Origin: Medicago truncatula
Lineage: Eukaryota; Streptophyta; Magnoliopsida; Fabales; Fabaceae
Direction: 5' to 3'
Assembly (NCBI RefSeq): GCF_003473485.1
Contig: NC_053042.1
Location: forward strand, 2,864,501 to 2,928,500
DNA length: 64,000 nt
The stretch's first letter is position 1, and every line of letters starts with the position of its first letter. Shown in pieces: positions 10,680 to 21,081 of the stretch. Under the pieces are notes generated by a model. The model saw only the letters and a list, made by a program, of their open reading frames with translations. It had not been told where the DNA came from and made no database searches. The position numbers were made by a program, and so were the translations under genes.

Positions 10680-11250
10680 GTTCTAGAGGACGAAAACCTC
10701 TTGAAAATCTTCCAGGAGGAGGATTGTTATCTCTGAAACTGAGTCTTTACCAGAATCCATTGACAAGGTAAAGTAACTTCCTGACCTTAATCCATTGACA
10801 AGGTAAAGTAACTTCCTCGACTGTTGAAGAAGATCTCAAGCAGATTGAAGTAACACTCCAAGGGGAGATTCCAACAAATGTGGAAGAATTTAGGGCCTTC
10901 AGGACCACAATGTATCAGCTAGGATCTTATAATTTGGCGACTTCTTCACGACAAGAACTTTTTAAGGAACTTGCACTCCAAATAGGTGATCTTTCATGGG
11001 GTTACTTGGGTTTTAAGGACCAACACGATCGAGTCTCGTGGTCTTGATCAGATGCAGACATTGCATGTGAGCAAGTTGGCCATTACGCTGATCTTGATGT
11101 GAAGAAGAAATTCTTCCTTCAGTGGCAAAAGGAAGTTGATGAGATGGGAGGACGATTTTCTTACAGGAGCAACAAATGAAAATCAGGGAAGAGTTACAAC
11201 AACTAGCTCCAGAAACTATGCGGTTAGCCGAAAGCTTGAGGTCGACCAAC
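10680..11250 (+). pseudogene. coding relic of unknown family
   Basis: Stretches of the plus strand read like protein in more than one frame: VEEDLKQIEVTLQGEIPTNV, EEFRAFRTTMYQLGSYNLAT, KELALQIGDLSWGYLGFKDQ, and later LQEQQMKIREELQQLAPETM. Stops and frame changes lie between them. I do not recognise the family. A 35-bp tandem duplication (starting 10754 and 10789, 'aatccattgacaaggtaaag') lies at its start. The 3' end runs into the 252-bp tandem duplication. Coding origin is inferred from composition only. Confidence 0.35.
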
Positions 11251-11444
11251 AACGAAGGAGTAGTTTGTATATAGACTCACACCTATGTATGCCACCTAAA
11301 AATATTTCAATGTTGCATTATATTTCCTGTCATGTCAGCACCATATAGTTTCACAAATATAGAAAGTGACATATGTTGTCCCTGTGAGCATAGCTCAGTT
11401 GGTAGGACATTGAATTATATATGCAAGGGAGGCATGCCTTAGAG
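11193..11444 (+). repeat. 252-bp tandem duplication, copy 1
   Basis: This copy appears identical, base for base, to 11475-11726; the spacer of 30 bases is gtcgaccatatagaaagtga plus catatcctgt. It spans the end of the coding relic and a SINE head. Such identity means a very recent duplication or an assembly artefact. Confidence 0.9.
11381..11440 (+). mobile_element. SINE head (tRNA-related), truncated; second copy at 11663-11722
   Basis: The words cctgtgagcatagctcagtt and ggtaggacattg match the A-box half of the tRNA-derived SINE seen whole elsewhere in the window. The B-box half is missing. It was carried into a second position by the 252-bp duplication. Confidence 0.65.
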
Positions 11445-11474
11445 GTCGACCATATAGAAAGTGACATATCCTGT

Positions 11475-11726
11475 GTTACAACAACTAGCTCCAGAAACTA
11501 TGCGGTTAGCCGAAAGCTTGAGGTCGACCAACAACGAAGGAGTAGTTTGTATATAGACTCACACCTATGTATGCCACCTAAAAATATTTCAATGTTGCAT
11601 TATATTTCCTGTCATGTCAGCACCATATAGTTTCACAAATATAGAAAGTGACATATGTTGTCCCTGTGAGCATAGCTCAGTTGGTAGGACATTGAATTAT
11701 ATATGCAAGGGAGGCATGCCTTAGAG
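11475..11726 (+). repeat. 252-bp tandem duplication, copy 2
   Basis: Second copy, offset 282 bases from the first. The spacer between the copies itself resembles the 'tatagaaagtgacatat' part of the unit, as if the break point lay within that word. Confidence 0.9.
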
Positions 11727-12900
11727 CCTAATATGTTACTATCATCATAGCTTTGGAACAAAGGTGACTTAACTTGTAGGCTCCATAACTGTCTTACGTA
11801 TGTTCATGTGCATTGGTCTGATGCATTATTTGTTCCTGTGTTGAAAGCTTAAAAAATAAAATCCATAATATCATTAAAAGAGCTTCAAGGTTTATGATTC
11901 TTGATATATTTCTTAAACGCCAAAATGAAGAAAAAAAAAGAAGAAAATTCTGCTTGAGATGCTTATTTAGCCAACTTGTGTTCACTTCAAGGAATTTAGA
12001 GCTTTGCCAATTTACAATGTTATATCCTACCGATCTGACTCTAAGAAGATTTCTTAAAATATTTATTTTTGTACCACATGTTTTCAAGGAAGAATGGCAA
12101 CTATTTATTACTGATATGAATTTTCTGATATAAACTTTAGTCTGAGTGACCGAGGAGGATTTGCAGCAAGTGTTGAAGAAAAAACAACTTTGATGACTAT
12201 GACCAGTTTCCGTTTGAATATCAATTTGTGTGTGGATTCAATAAGCTTATAATTTAATTAGAATGTAGATGAGACTTTAGAGGTTTGAGGAATGGGGAAT
12301 TTCTCGTAAGAATTCATAGACAAACCAATGAAATCTGAAGGAGAAGTTCATCATACAGAAGTGCATTATCTATTAACATATATTGTCAAAAGGAGATCCA
12401 CAAATTAGACCACTTATAGCGAAACTTGAAATTTGCATATATTCATTGTTCATAGTGTCTTGAAATTTAGATAATGTTACTAAATCTTATTCAATTATAA
12501 TTTTCATAGATTTGTGGGCCTTCACATGGTCATGAATTCATAGTCCTACTATACAGAAGAATGGAAATTATGTTATTACTGATTTGAATTTGCTTATATA
12601 ATGTTTGTCATGTTGCTTATACAAGCCTAACAATGACTTTGTGCCCTGCTCGGGTCCCCTTTGTGCGTCCTTGCAGCCTACTGGCGACTACACATGTGAA
12701 CTTGGTGTGGGAAAGACCTAATCAATATGACTATGAAATTGTGTATGCTGATCACCGCTGAACCCTTGGTGTGGGAAGTCGGAATATTATTTTTCGGAGT
12801 AAGGCTGGTGTGGGAAGTCTGAATATTTTTTTTAGTACCACTTATTCCTCCATGTGAAGCTTTCAATATTGCAGAACCTCAACATTAGACTGTGAGTGAT
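11727..12900. other. stretch without a recognised gene
   Basis: No gene recognised. The word 'ggtgtgggaa' recurs four times between 12690 and 12830, each with similar neighbours, suggesting local duplication. Confidence 0.4.
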
Positions 12901-12904
12901 GTAC

Positions 12905-13365
12905 CTTATACTTTGCCTGCATTCACGTTGTTGAATAATCCTAGACTGATCTTTTTGGCAATGTACCACAAAAAAAATGTAAATCAAGAGTACTTGTCTT
13001 GGCAAAGTTATTCTTTGACAAACAGAGAATGCTATTCTAGGGTGAACTATGTTTCTCTTCTGAATCAAGTTTCAGGTATCAATTATCCAAAAGTTCATTT
13101 TACTCAAACACTGATATTCTAAATATTCGAATGATTCCATCAATTGAAGATAACACAAATATTCCTATTCTATTTTGTGTCATCCCTTTTCTTTTTGAAC
13201 AATTTTTTCAGTAAACTACTTTTTAAGGTCTTATGTCACCTAGATTTTATAAGGTCTTCTCATTGATCCTAGTTATGAGTATTCTTTTTACAACTTATGT
13301 GGAGGGAAGTGGTTTTGTGACCACACAACTTACACTGCAACTTGGGTTTCTCACATCAATGAATT
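12905..13365. repeat. dispersed duplication, copy 2
   Basis: Counterpart of 7755-8255, same direction. It is somewhat shorter and differs by small insertions and deletions. Confidence 0.75.
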
Positions 13366-13689
13366 GTATGAATCGAAATAGCATTTCCACGGAATAAACT
13401 AACATTCCCACAAAATTCTACAATTAGTAGCTTTCTAGTAACCACACTTCGCAACCTCACCGCATTACCAAAAATAATGAAACTCTAATTAAAATCATTC
13501 CATTCTCCTCACCCTTTAAACCAATGCATGAAGACTCCAATTGCCCCTTCCTTGCTCTACAGCTCACTAATTATTATGTATCAAACAAAAGAAAACACAA
13601 ATCTGAGTAGAAGCTCATTCTCCAAGTGCCAACATCTAAATTGAAGATTCAACCCCACAAGCAGGTTTCTATGCCTTCAAACCAAAACT

Positions 13690-14210
13690 GCATCATAAAA
13701 TTTCAGCTAGGTGATCCTTTGGAACTGCGGTTGGGGGTTCACGATCACGTACCAATGCAGAAGCTACAACTACAAGCTTCTAGTCAAATGTGCGTTCAGC
13801 CAATTTAAACGCGGATGCACGTACATTTGGTACTATGGTCGTTTCTTGGTCACCAAGAAAATTGGAGCGGTGGCTTTCCACCAGCAACTTCCAGTTGATG
13901 CTAGGATACACCCTGCATTCCACGTATCTCAACTGAAATTGGGAGTAGGAGACAAACCTATAGAAGCAGAACTACCTACTGAGTTTGCCAGGGCAGGGTA
14001 CTAACCACGAGCCTAGCGAAGTTCTGGGTTTTCACACTATAACCCAGCAGGGTCAGCAAGTGAAGCAGATCCAGGTACAGTGGCAGCACTTTTAGACTAA
14101 TTGAATTCCTGTTTTTAGTCTTCCAGGACCAATTAGAAACCCAAAGTATTTGTTTCAACAAATCGCTTTGCAGCCCCCGGGAGTGGTCTAGGGAGTAGGG
14201 ACCTTCTTTC
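13690..14210 (+). mobile_element. Ty3/gypsy (chromovirus-like) remnant
   Basis: The plus strand gives YYGRFLVTKKIGAVAFHQQL and DARIHPAFHVSQLKLGVGD, the well-known tail of the gypsy integrase region ('fyGPf.i..kiG.vAY.L.LP..a.iHpvFHvSqLK'). FHTITQQGQQVKQIQVQWQ-like sequence follows, as before a chromodomain. Only the 3' end of the pol region remains. No LTR was located. It is an old and clearly broken fossil. Confidence 0.75.
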
Positions 14211-15117
14211 AACAGACACAATAAATGAGCGAGATTTGAGACTTGGTTTCCATAAAACTTAGGCACAGGAATATCAAGGTTGGGGCATATCCGACAGAAT
14301 GATGGTAGCGAATTTCCACTTTCATTATTAACGTCATCCAAATTAGCCGATCGATCCTGACAAATCAAGATCTCTTCTCAACGAGTATAGCATGTAGCAT
14401 TGAACGAATCATTAATATTCTCAATCTTTGCAGATACAGTTATGAAATGAAATTCCTGTAGATTTTTAATGTGATATCATACCATGTATGTGAAGACCAC
14501 AGGCATAGAGTTAAGAATCTTCATCTGCGGCTAAAATCGACATCACATTGCATACAATAACTTTTAAAGTAAGTGCAGACCTAAAAAGTCAATTCAAACA
14601 AATTCTGAAAAGTTTGTTATGAGTCCATTTGTTGTTTCAATAACCTACAGCAAGAAAACAGAATTCAAGTTAAAATTTTGTCTCCATGAGAACTATATAT
14701 CAATCAATAGAAACGTATGAACGAAAAACCTCACAGTCCTCCATGCAAGCCATGATTCATTCAGAAGACTCTCCGGGGTCCAAAAGAAAAGTACGGGGGG
14801 GACACAAAAGTGACATTTTTTCATACAAGAGCCAATGCAGTTGATGTGGAAGGTATGAACACAAACATTAAACATTCAAAGCATGGTAAAAACTAGAAAG
14901 AAAGAAAGAAAAAAATGAATACAAAATAGTTATAAATCCTTATGAAGGTAGTATTTTGGGAAAACAGAAAAACAACCCACGGAACAGAGAGATAACATAA
15001 CAATCTTCTCAAAGAGAGAGAGGCACACAAAGGAGAACATACTAATACAATTATTATTATTATCATGAAAAACATAATAGTGCAAATCTAGTCCTTCTCT
15101 AATTCTTGAAATATTCA
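14211..15117. other. no gene recognised; includes 3' flank of the ubiquitin-like gene
   Basis: The part next to 15118 is the likely 3' untranslated region of the minus-strand gene. The rest holds only short chance frames and simple AG runs near 14897-14910 and 15010. Confidence 0.4.
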
Positions 15118-15891
15118 TTACTCCTTTGCCTTTGCCTTCGCCTCCTCGGCTTTCTTTGCCCTCTTGACTTTCTTCCTAGCCTCCTTCATGGCCTGCTTGC
15201 GATCCTCCTCAGCCTCCTTCAATAGCTCCTCCTTGTACTTCTTTTCTTCTTCAAAAAACTTCTTGTCTTCTTCTTCCCACCAACGCTCCATCTCAGCACA
15301 GAACTTCTCCTCATAATCCTTAAAGATGATACTCATGCGTTGTTCATCAATTTCGGCAGCACGTCTCTTCCTAAGAATTTCAAAACGGTCACTTTGGCGT
15401 CTCTTTTCTATCTTATCATCCACATCTGAATCTGACTCTGGGTAAATCAAATATTCAGAGTCCTCCCTGGCCTTGGCATCGGACTCAGACTCAGAATCAG
15501 AATCAGAATCAGAATCAGAATCTACCTCCTTGACTAATTCATCCTTTACTGTACTGGAGGTTGCCCCGATTGTTTCCTCTTTCGCTTCCTTGTCTAATTC
15601 CGACTCCTTCACGCTGGAAGGTGTTGTGGTGAGTAGGGTTAGGGTTGAGAAGGGTTGAATTCCAAGGTTAGAGATGAGATCGGAATCGTTTTGTCCGAGA
15701 CTCAGAGAAAGGAAGAGACGTTGATCGGAAACAGGCATGCCATTGAATTGTTGGATCGCGACCTTCAGTTGATGGAGAGTGGTGGCGTTAGGGTTTACGT
15801 CTAATGCAAACTTTTCGCCGTTTGGTAGCACAATCAATACCATTGTCTCCTTCACGTCCTTTTCACCTACATTAATCCATGAATTCTTCAT
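15118..15891 (-). CDS. ubiquitin-like domain protein with acidic and coiled-coil tail
   Basis: Intronless frame of 257 residues starting at the first ATG (15891). The open frame itself extends to a GTG at 15912, so the start was moved inwards. A second ATG at 15843, right at the first strand of the domain, is an alternative. Residues about 17-87 (MVLIVLPNGEKFALDVNP to FSTLTLL) look like a ubiquitin fold: a short strand, a turn with NGEKF, a helix TTLHQLKVAIQQF and a late strand. There is no C-terminal Gly-Gly, so it is not a conjugated modifier. A Ser-Asp/Ser-Glu run (about 123-138) and a long charged helix (about 163-257, EEEDKKFFEEEKKYKEELLK) follow. The cellular role is unknown. I would expect a scaffold or nuclear protein, but that is only a guess. 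Confidence 0.8.
   Translation of the reverse strand: MKNSWINVGEKDVKETMVLIVLPNGEKFALDVNPNATTLHQLKVAIQQFNGMPVSDQRLFLSLSLGQNDSDLISNLGIQPFSTLTLLTTTPSSVKESELDKEAKEETIGATSSTVKDELVKEVDSDSDSDSDSESESDAKAREDSEYLIYPESDSDVDDKIEKRRQSDRFEILRKRRAAEIDEQRMSIIFKDYEEKFCAEMERWWEEEDKKFFEEEKKYKEELLKEAEEDRKQAMKEARKKVKRAKKAEEAKAKAKE
15479..15526. repeat. hexanucleotide run inside the ubiquitin-like gene
   Basis: A 'gaatca'/'gactca' six-base unit repeats about seven times and encodes the alternating Ser-Asp/Glu tract. It keeps the reading frame whatever its copy number. Confidence 0.8.
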
Positions 15892-15911
15892 GCACGCTGT
15901 GGATTTAGTCA

Positions 15912-16780
15912 CCTTATATTGAGGGCAAAGTTGTACTTGTCTTCTAGGGCAAACTTTTGGTATGTTTGATCATGTTTTTCCATTCACACTAACCTTAGGG
16001 TTAGTTCTAAGATGGTTTTTATTTTTTTATTTTTTTTATTTTAATCATCTTAACCGAACATCTTTATACTAACAATTTAGAGTTTTTAGAAACAGCCTAT
16101 TCCAAAATCCTCTCCTCTCCACATTATCATAATCCTACTTGGCATTTGTTCCAAATATTTCTCCTAATTTTTAATACAAGCTTAATAATTATAATTATTA
16201 TTAAAAACTGTTTTTTATTAACCATTAAATTCTACATAAAATACATAGTTGGTTACAATCAAATAATTATTAATATAATAATTGTTTTTATTAAAATTTA
16301 TATGTTACATTAAAAATTTGTACGTTACAATCAAATGATTATTAATATAATTATTATTCGATTAACATTTATATGGTACATTAAAAATTTGGTAGGTTAC
16401 AAAATTATAATAAATAACTTGAATAAATTATATTTTGAGTTTTGGTCCGTTACACTATGACAGTAACCTACTAATTAAAAATTTAATTGTAGTAATTAGT
16501 TTTAAAGTTATATAATTAATTTTTATTCCTCACAAAATTATATTACATAATATTTAATAAGATATTATTAAATTTCAAATGTTATGAAGTTAATTTTTTT
16601 GTAGGTTACATCAAATATAATCTAATCGTTTAATGCACATTTTATAATATTAAATACGTTGATAATATTAATTTTAAAACGGTCAAATTAATGATTAATA
16701 GATATTAACCGTTATGGTACTATTTTTCTACATAAATAGTAGCACTTTTTGGTACAAGTACACAACAATCACAAAATATA
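15912..16780. other. AT-rich intergenic stretch with diverged repeats
   Basis: No gene. From about 16230 to 16400 the words 'ggttacaatcaaat.attattaatat' and 'tacattaaaaatttg' recur about 90 bases apart, an old tandem duplication. Confidence 0.4.
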
Positions 16781-16784
16781 GTTC

Positions 16785-16854
16785 TTCTTTTTCTGTTCTT
16801 TGGTTCTCTAATATCTATATTCTTTTTCTGTTCTTTGGTTCTCTAATATCTATA
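16785..16854. repeat. 35-bp perfect tandem duplication
   Basis: Two copies start at 16785 and 16820 with ttctttttctgttctttggt and end ctctaatatctata. They lie in what would be the 5' leader of the replication-protein-A-like pseudogene. Confidence 0.9.
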
Positions 16855-16889
16855 TTCTAAGTAATTTCTGTAATTTTTTCTATTGCAAA

Positions 16890-17367
16890 GAAAAACGTCT
16901 ACGAAACACGACTTCATCTCTGATGTTTCGCCAAGAAAATAATCCTGAACATTGGTAGTGAGGGTTGTTCGTGCTTGGTTTGTTCAAGACTACAAAAATA
17001 AAAAACTATCATTTTCTATGGAGTTGGTTCTAATGGATCGAATGATACTTTTTTCATACCGTTTTTGTTTTTTGTTTGTTTAAAGTATAATATTTTAATC
17101 TTTGTTATCTAGGGTTATCGAATAGGTGTGTTTATTCGAAGAACATTGATTTACAAGTTCAAGGAGCAGCTCCAAGAGGGAATGGTGTTCACGATTTCCT
17201 CATTTGATTTTGCTTGCAACAGTGGTTCGTATAGACCATCACACAACGAATACAAACTGAATTTTACAATTAACACAAAAATTAATATATTTAAATCTTC
17301 TTTGGTCCCTACAAACATGTATTCTTTTACACTGCATATGATGTTTTTAATGATTCTTACGACATGA
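16890..17367 (+). pseudogene. replication protein A 70-like OB-fold fragment
   Basis: The plus strand gives KTSTKHDFISDVSPRK, a stop, then VVRVVRAWFVQDYKNKKLSF and SMELVLMDR. After about 65 bases of intron-like sequence it continues GYRIGVFIRRTLIYKFKEQL, QEGMVFTISSFDFACNSGSY and RPSHNEYKLNFTINTK. This is the first OB-fold domain of the plant RPA1/DUF223 proteins ('RVvR.Wfv.d..n....femvl.De.G..I.a.i...l..kf...l.eG.vy.i.nF.v'). The stop after SPRK and the missing rest of the protein make it a pseudogene. Such RPA-like genes multiply with plant Helitrons, and a Helitron-like 3' end lies about 3 kb downstream on the same strand. Confidence 0.75.
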
Positions 17368-17949
17368 AATGTAATTTGAATCATATTTTTATCATGAAAC
17401 TAATTTCAAACCCCCATCCCTTTCTAACAACATGCAATAAATTATATATTGATGTAGTTGGTTTCTTGACTGGGGAGGATTTTGTTTGTATGAAGACCTC
17501 AGATCAATTATATTAAAAACCTTTCAAGCACAAGATCCGCCCAATAAAGGAAAATACAAAGTTCAAGATGCATAGATACAAAAGAACCAAATCATGAGGT
17601 AGAATAAACAAGACAAGTAGAAAGATTATTCCACCAACATTTCAACTCAAAATACATACATGATTTCTTAGCATTTTGTATCCAGTAAACCAGAAATGTA
17701 AATTTATCTAACAACACCATAAACTGGTTCTTGTGACAAAAATGTAAGAATTTTTGTCTTTCCAAATAATCCAAATGCAAGTCAGCAAAATCAATTGAAA
17801 ACTAAAACAAACTTTTTTTGGAACAATTGAGAACCACTGAAATGAAGAGTACTCTCACAGTAATTAATTGGAAGAACGCAATAATTTCAACCACTTTAGA
17901 ATATTATGTCATATGCTGCAAAAGAATTCACATTAGCATACAAAAAAAG

Positions 17950-18500
17950 ATAAATCTTCTCTTTTTCACATCTGCCAGAACATAAAAATAAGTCCATATT
18001 TTAAACACTCCATCAAGTTAAGTTGCCATTTATTAGAATTCAGATATTCAAGAGCCTCCACGAAAAGATAGAGACATTTAAAGGAGCTACTTTGTTCCTA
18101 ATGAGATTTTTTAGAGCCATAGGTTCATCATGCTCCACTTGCAACTAGATGATATACCCCTTTGTCAGGGTACCTTTCACCATGATCAACTTTAAAGAAA
18201 CTTATCAAAAACGCTAGCCTTAAAAATAATGTTGTCCAACAAATAACAACAATATATCCCCTGCACCTCATTCCAAGAAAAATTCTATGACATCGTCTCC
18301 ACCCCATCCAACCCTAACCAACGTATCTCCTTAAATGGCATAAAGTTATTTTGATATAACTCAAAAGTTCCTCTAGATATATCACACAAAGGACCACTCT
18401 ACAACCACGAATCATTGTAAAAAAGGAGTATTTTTCTCATTACTCTCCACTATCATCAAGTTGTCATCAAATCAATTTCCACATTAGCATACCAGAAGAA
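17950..18500 (-). mobile_element. LINE fragment (zf-RVT region)
   Basis: On the minus strand, pieces such as PLNVSIFSWRLLN match the 'aP.kVs.F.WRll' hallmark of the zinc-finger region at the end of plant L1-type LINE ORF2. They are broken by stops and frame changes. Neither the reverse transcriptase core nor a clear poly-A end was found. Confidence 0.5.
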
Positions 18501-18895
18501 TTTTTTAACCCTACTCTTAGGATCACCATTGAGGAGTTGATGAACTTGCATGAAATTGAGTGGGTTGACATAGATCTCCTACCTTTTTCTTCCCCATGTT
18601 TGATGGAGGTTTTAGTTTGTGGATTTCGGTTAGGAACATTAAGAAGGAGGAAGTGCTTGCTTGGAAAAAAGGGGAAACGATAAATTTGAAATCATAACTA
18701 CACTAAAACATAACGAAATTAGGTTAGATTGTTTCAATTTGTGACCTTGATCTCTAATTAAAAAAAATGAAAAGAGGAGATTAAATAAAATTGTTTTCTC
18801 AAATTTTTCTCACTAGAGATAATTTGCTTCCGTGAGAAATACTCTCTCCAATATTATTTTAGGGACTCTCTCCAATCTTAGATATAAAAAATATA

Positions 18896-19025
18896 CAACT
18901 ACCTTTAAAATAGAGTCAAAGTAAGTTATATATATTTTTAATTTAAGATAATTTTTTTAATTTTTTTTATCTTAAATTAAAAAGAATATATAACATACTT
19001 TGACTCTATTTAAAAGGTAGTTGTC
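18896..19025. mobile_element. near-perfect foldback (small MITE or hairpin)
   Basis: Arms of about 57 bases starting caactacctttaaaatagag and ending in its reverse complement ggtagttg are separated by a T-rich loop of about 16 bases. Mismatches are few. No target duplication was settled. Confidence 0.7.
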
Positions 19026-19029
19026 CTAA

Positions 19030-20420
19030 TATACATTTTAATTCATGTAGGTTTTATTTTTAATATTTTTTTATTAATTCTCATGAAACAAGTTCCAATA
19101 GATGGTACTTTTCATAATTTTATATTTTTTTAGAAAACATTCGAGAAAATTAATTGCATATAAGTAAATTTTTGAACTTAGATATTTTTTTATAATTGAA
19201 ATCCGAGAGAGTATTGTGATTAAATAAAAAAAGTAATAGCTTTATTCAAAGTGGTAGATTTTTTATTATATTTTTATAAGACAAGAGCAAAAAGAATAAT
19301 CTCAATTAAGTTGGTACCTTATTTTAATCGATTTTCAGTTGTTCATATATATTATTAAAAAAAGGAAAAAAAATATATAAAACCTGGAGGACAAAAAATT
19401 TGATCCAGTCAATCCAAGTGGATCCACCCTAACGGGTAATACATCAAAAAAAGATCAACAAAGTGGATTCGAGCCTAATTAATTCTAACAAACGAATACC
19501 ATTAACGATACACGTTTGTCAACGCAAAATCGGATCACGTGCCATCAACTCCATGCAACAACGGCAACAAGCAATAATGACTCTTTCAAGTCCATACAGT
19601 CTCATGTCAATCAAGGATTGATGGGTTACAATTGACATACATATTCTTGAGAGTGGGGAGTAGATTCAACCGCCAACACGGTAATTAACAAATTCACATG
19701 CACTAACAGTTTACTGCTATGATCAACATCAAATTAACAGTCATTTTTGGCCCAACATAGAACCGTAACCACCTCCAAAGAAAGGGAGGAGACGGCGGAT
19801 TCAAATGAACCACCATAACCAATCCACACGGTGGCGAAAAAGGTCTAAAACGGTGGCAAAATAGAGGATAAAGAACGGACCCTTTCGGGTTTCTACCAAA
19901 CCAACGCGAGATTCTGCCATTGAGAAGCCAACACACAGAACCAAACAAGATCGCCAGTGACAGCCAACAATTTACGAATACCAACAACTCAGCAACCACC
20001 ACCCGTAGCAGATGCGGTATTGGTTGAATCGGAAACCAACGACACAAATTGTTGTGGGAACCGAAAAAAGGGTGGTGCGGGGGGACGACGCCACTCATCG
20101 CACCATCGTTGCATGTTGGTACATCATAAGTGATGAAGGTTTCGAAAAAAAGGGGGTGAGGTTGCAGAAGATTTCTAAAGAGAGGGCAAAGCCATAATGG
20201 TAGATTATAACAGAGGTAATCATGCCTCTTATTAATTAGATATATTTTTAAGAATATAGTAATTATTTATAGTATTTTTATATTTTAAGCATAGTTGTAC
20301 TTTTTCTCACTATTTTAAGTAGAGTATCAAAATTCTGAATAAAATCAAACTCAAAAAGTCAAAATAATATCTAAAAAACTTATTTATGTGTAATCTCTGT
20401 TAAAAAATTTAAATAAAATG
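19030..20420. other. stretch without a recognised gene
   Basis: The piece 19700-20170 is less AT-rich and has a 131-codon open frame on the minus strand, rich in Trp and Pro. It does not begin convincingly and resembles nothing I know. If the Helitron call is right, this would be Helitron cargo. Confidence 0.35.
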
Positions 20421-20423
20421 TAT

Positions 20424-20452
20424 CCCGTGCTTGGCACGGGGCGTTACACTAG
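20424..20452 (+). mobile_element. Helitron-like 3' terminus
   Basis: A 7-bp stem hairpin (cccgtgc, loop ttg, gcacggg; 20424-20440) is followed 8 bases later by CTAG (20449-20452) and then T. A short GC-rich hairpin just before a CTRR end inserted ahead of T is the recognised Helitron 3' signature. The 5' end (TC after A) was not located. Confidence 0.5.
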
Positions 20453-20862
20453 TATTTTAACATTTTAAGGTTCATGTGTTTAACTCTTCGAGGTGTAGAG
20501 GATAATCTATGAGAGGATGATCACTGACGAATCAATGGTAGCAATGTCTTTACTCAGTCCACACGAGCAAAACTCCTTCACTCACAATGCTAATTGATTC
20601 GAATGACGGATTAGACAGAGAGTTGTTTTAGGTTTCAGACAAATTAGTGTTTCTGACAAGTGAAGTAGGTTTCAAAAAGTATAAAATGATTTAGCACAAG
20701 GGTTATATTCATAGAACTACTTGCGTGGTCAACAAGCTAAGCACCTAAGCATATTGTAGCTTACGATGAAACATATTTCACTTCAACTCATTGTACCTTA
20801 CGATATAACATGGTTCTCTATTTTTCGTGAATTACATAATAAGTTGTACTTAATAATTTAAG

Positions 20863-21081
20863 AGTAATGATATTTGTGCGAGTCAAGATCCTCTCCATTT
20901 ATGTTTTTCTCTATTTCTATCAATTTGGAGAGATAAATACACACAAAATTTTGAAAATAGTAAAATATAATTAATGATGGTGGGACCTAATATCTCTTTT
21001 TTTTGTATGTATATCTCTCTAAAATGTAGTCTCCATTTATTTTAAACAAATGAAGAGGATCTTAACTCTTTCATCATTACT
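20863..21081. mobile_element. MITE, family B
   Basis: Imperfect inverted ends of about 45 bases: agtaatgatatttgtgcgag plus tcaagatcctctccatttat on the left, matched by the reverse complement of 'aaatgaagaggatcttaact' and 'catcattact' on the right. Length is 219 bases. Its very end ('agtaatgatatttgt') resembles family A. Confidence 0.65.

Noticed and set aside
11381-11440. Possible tRNA gene ('agctcagttggtagga')
   Set aside because: It has only the A-box half, with no matching acceptor stem and no B box. The same head occurs in SINEs with poly-A tails elsewhere in the window.
19703-20098. 131-codon open frame on the minus strand
   Set aside because: No recognisable domain, and composition is dominated by Pro, Trp and Leu as expected from antisense GC-richer sequence. 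It lies within possible Helitron cargo. Length alone is not enough.
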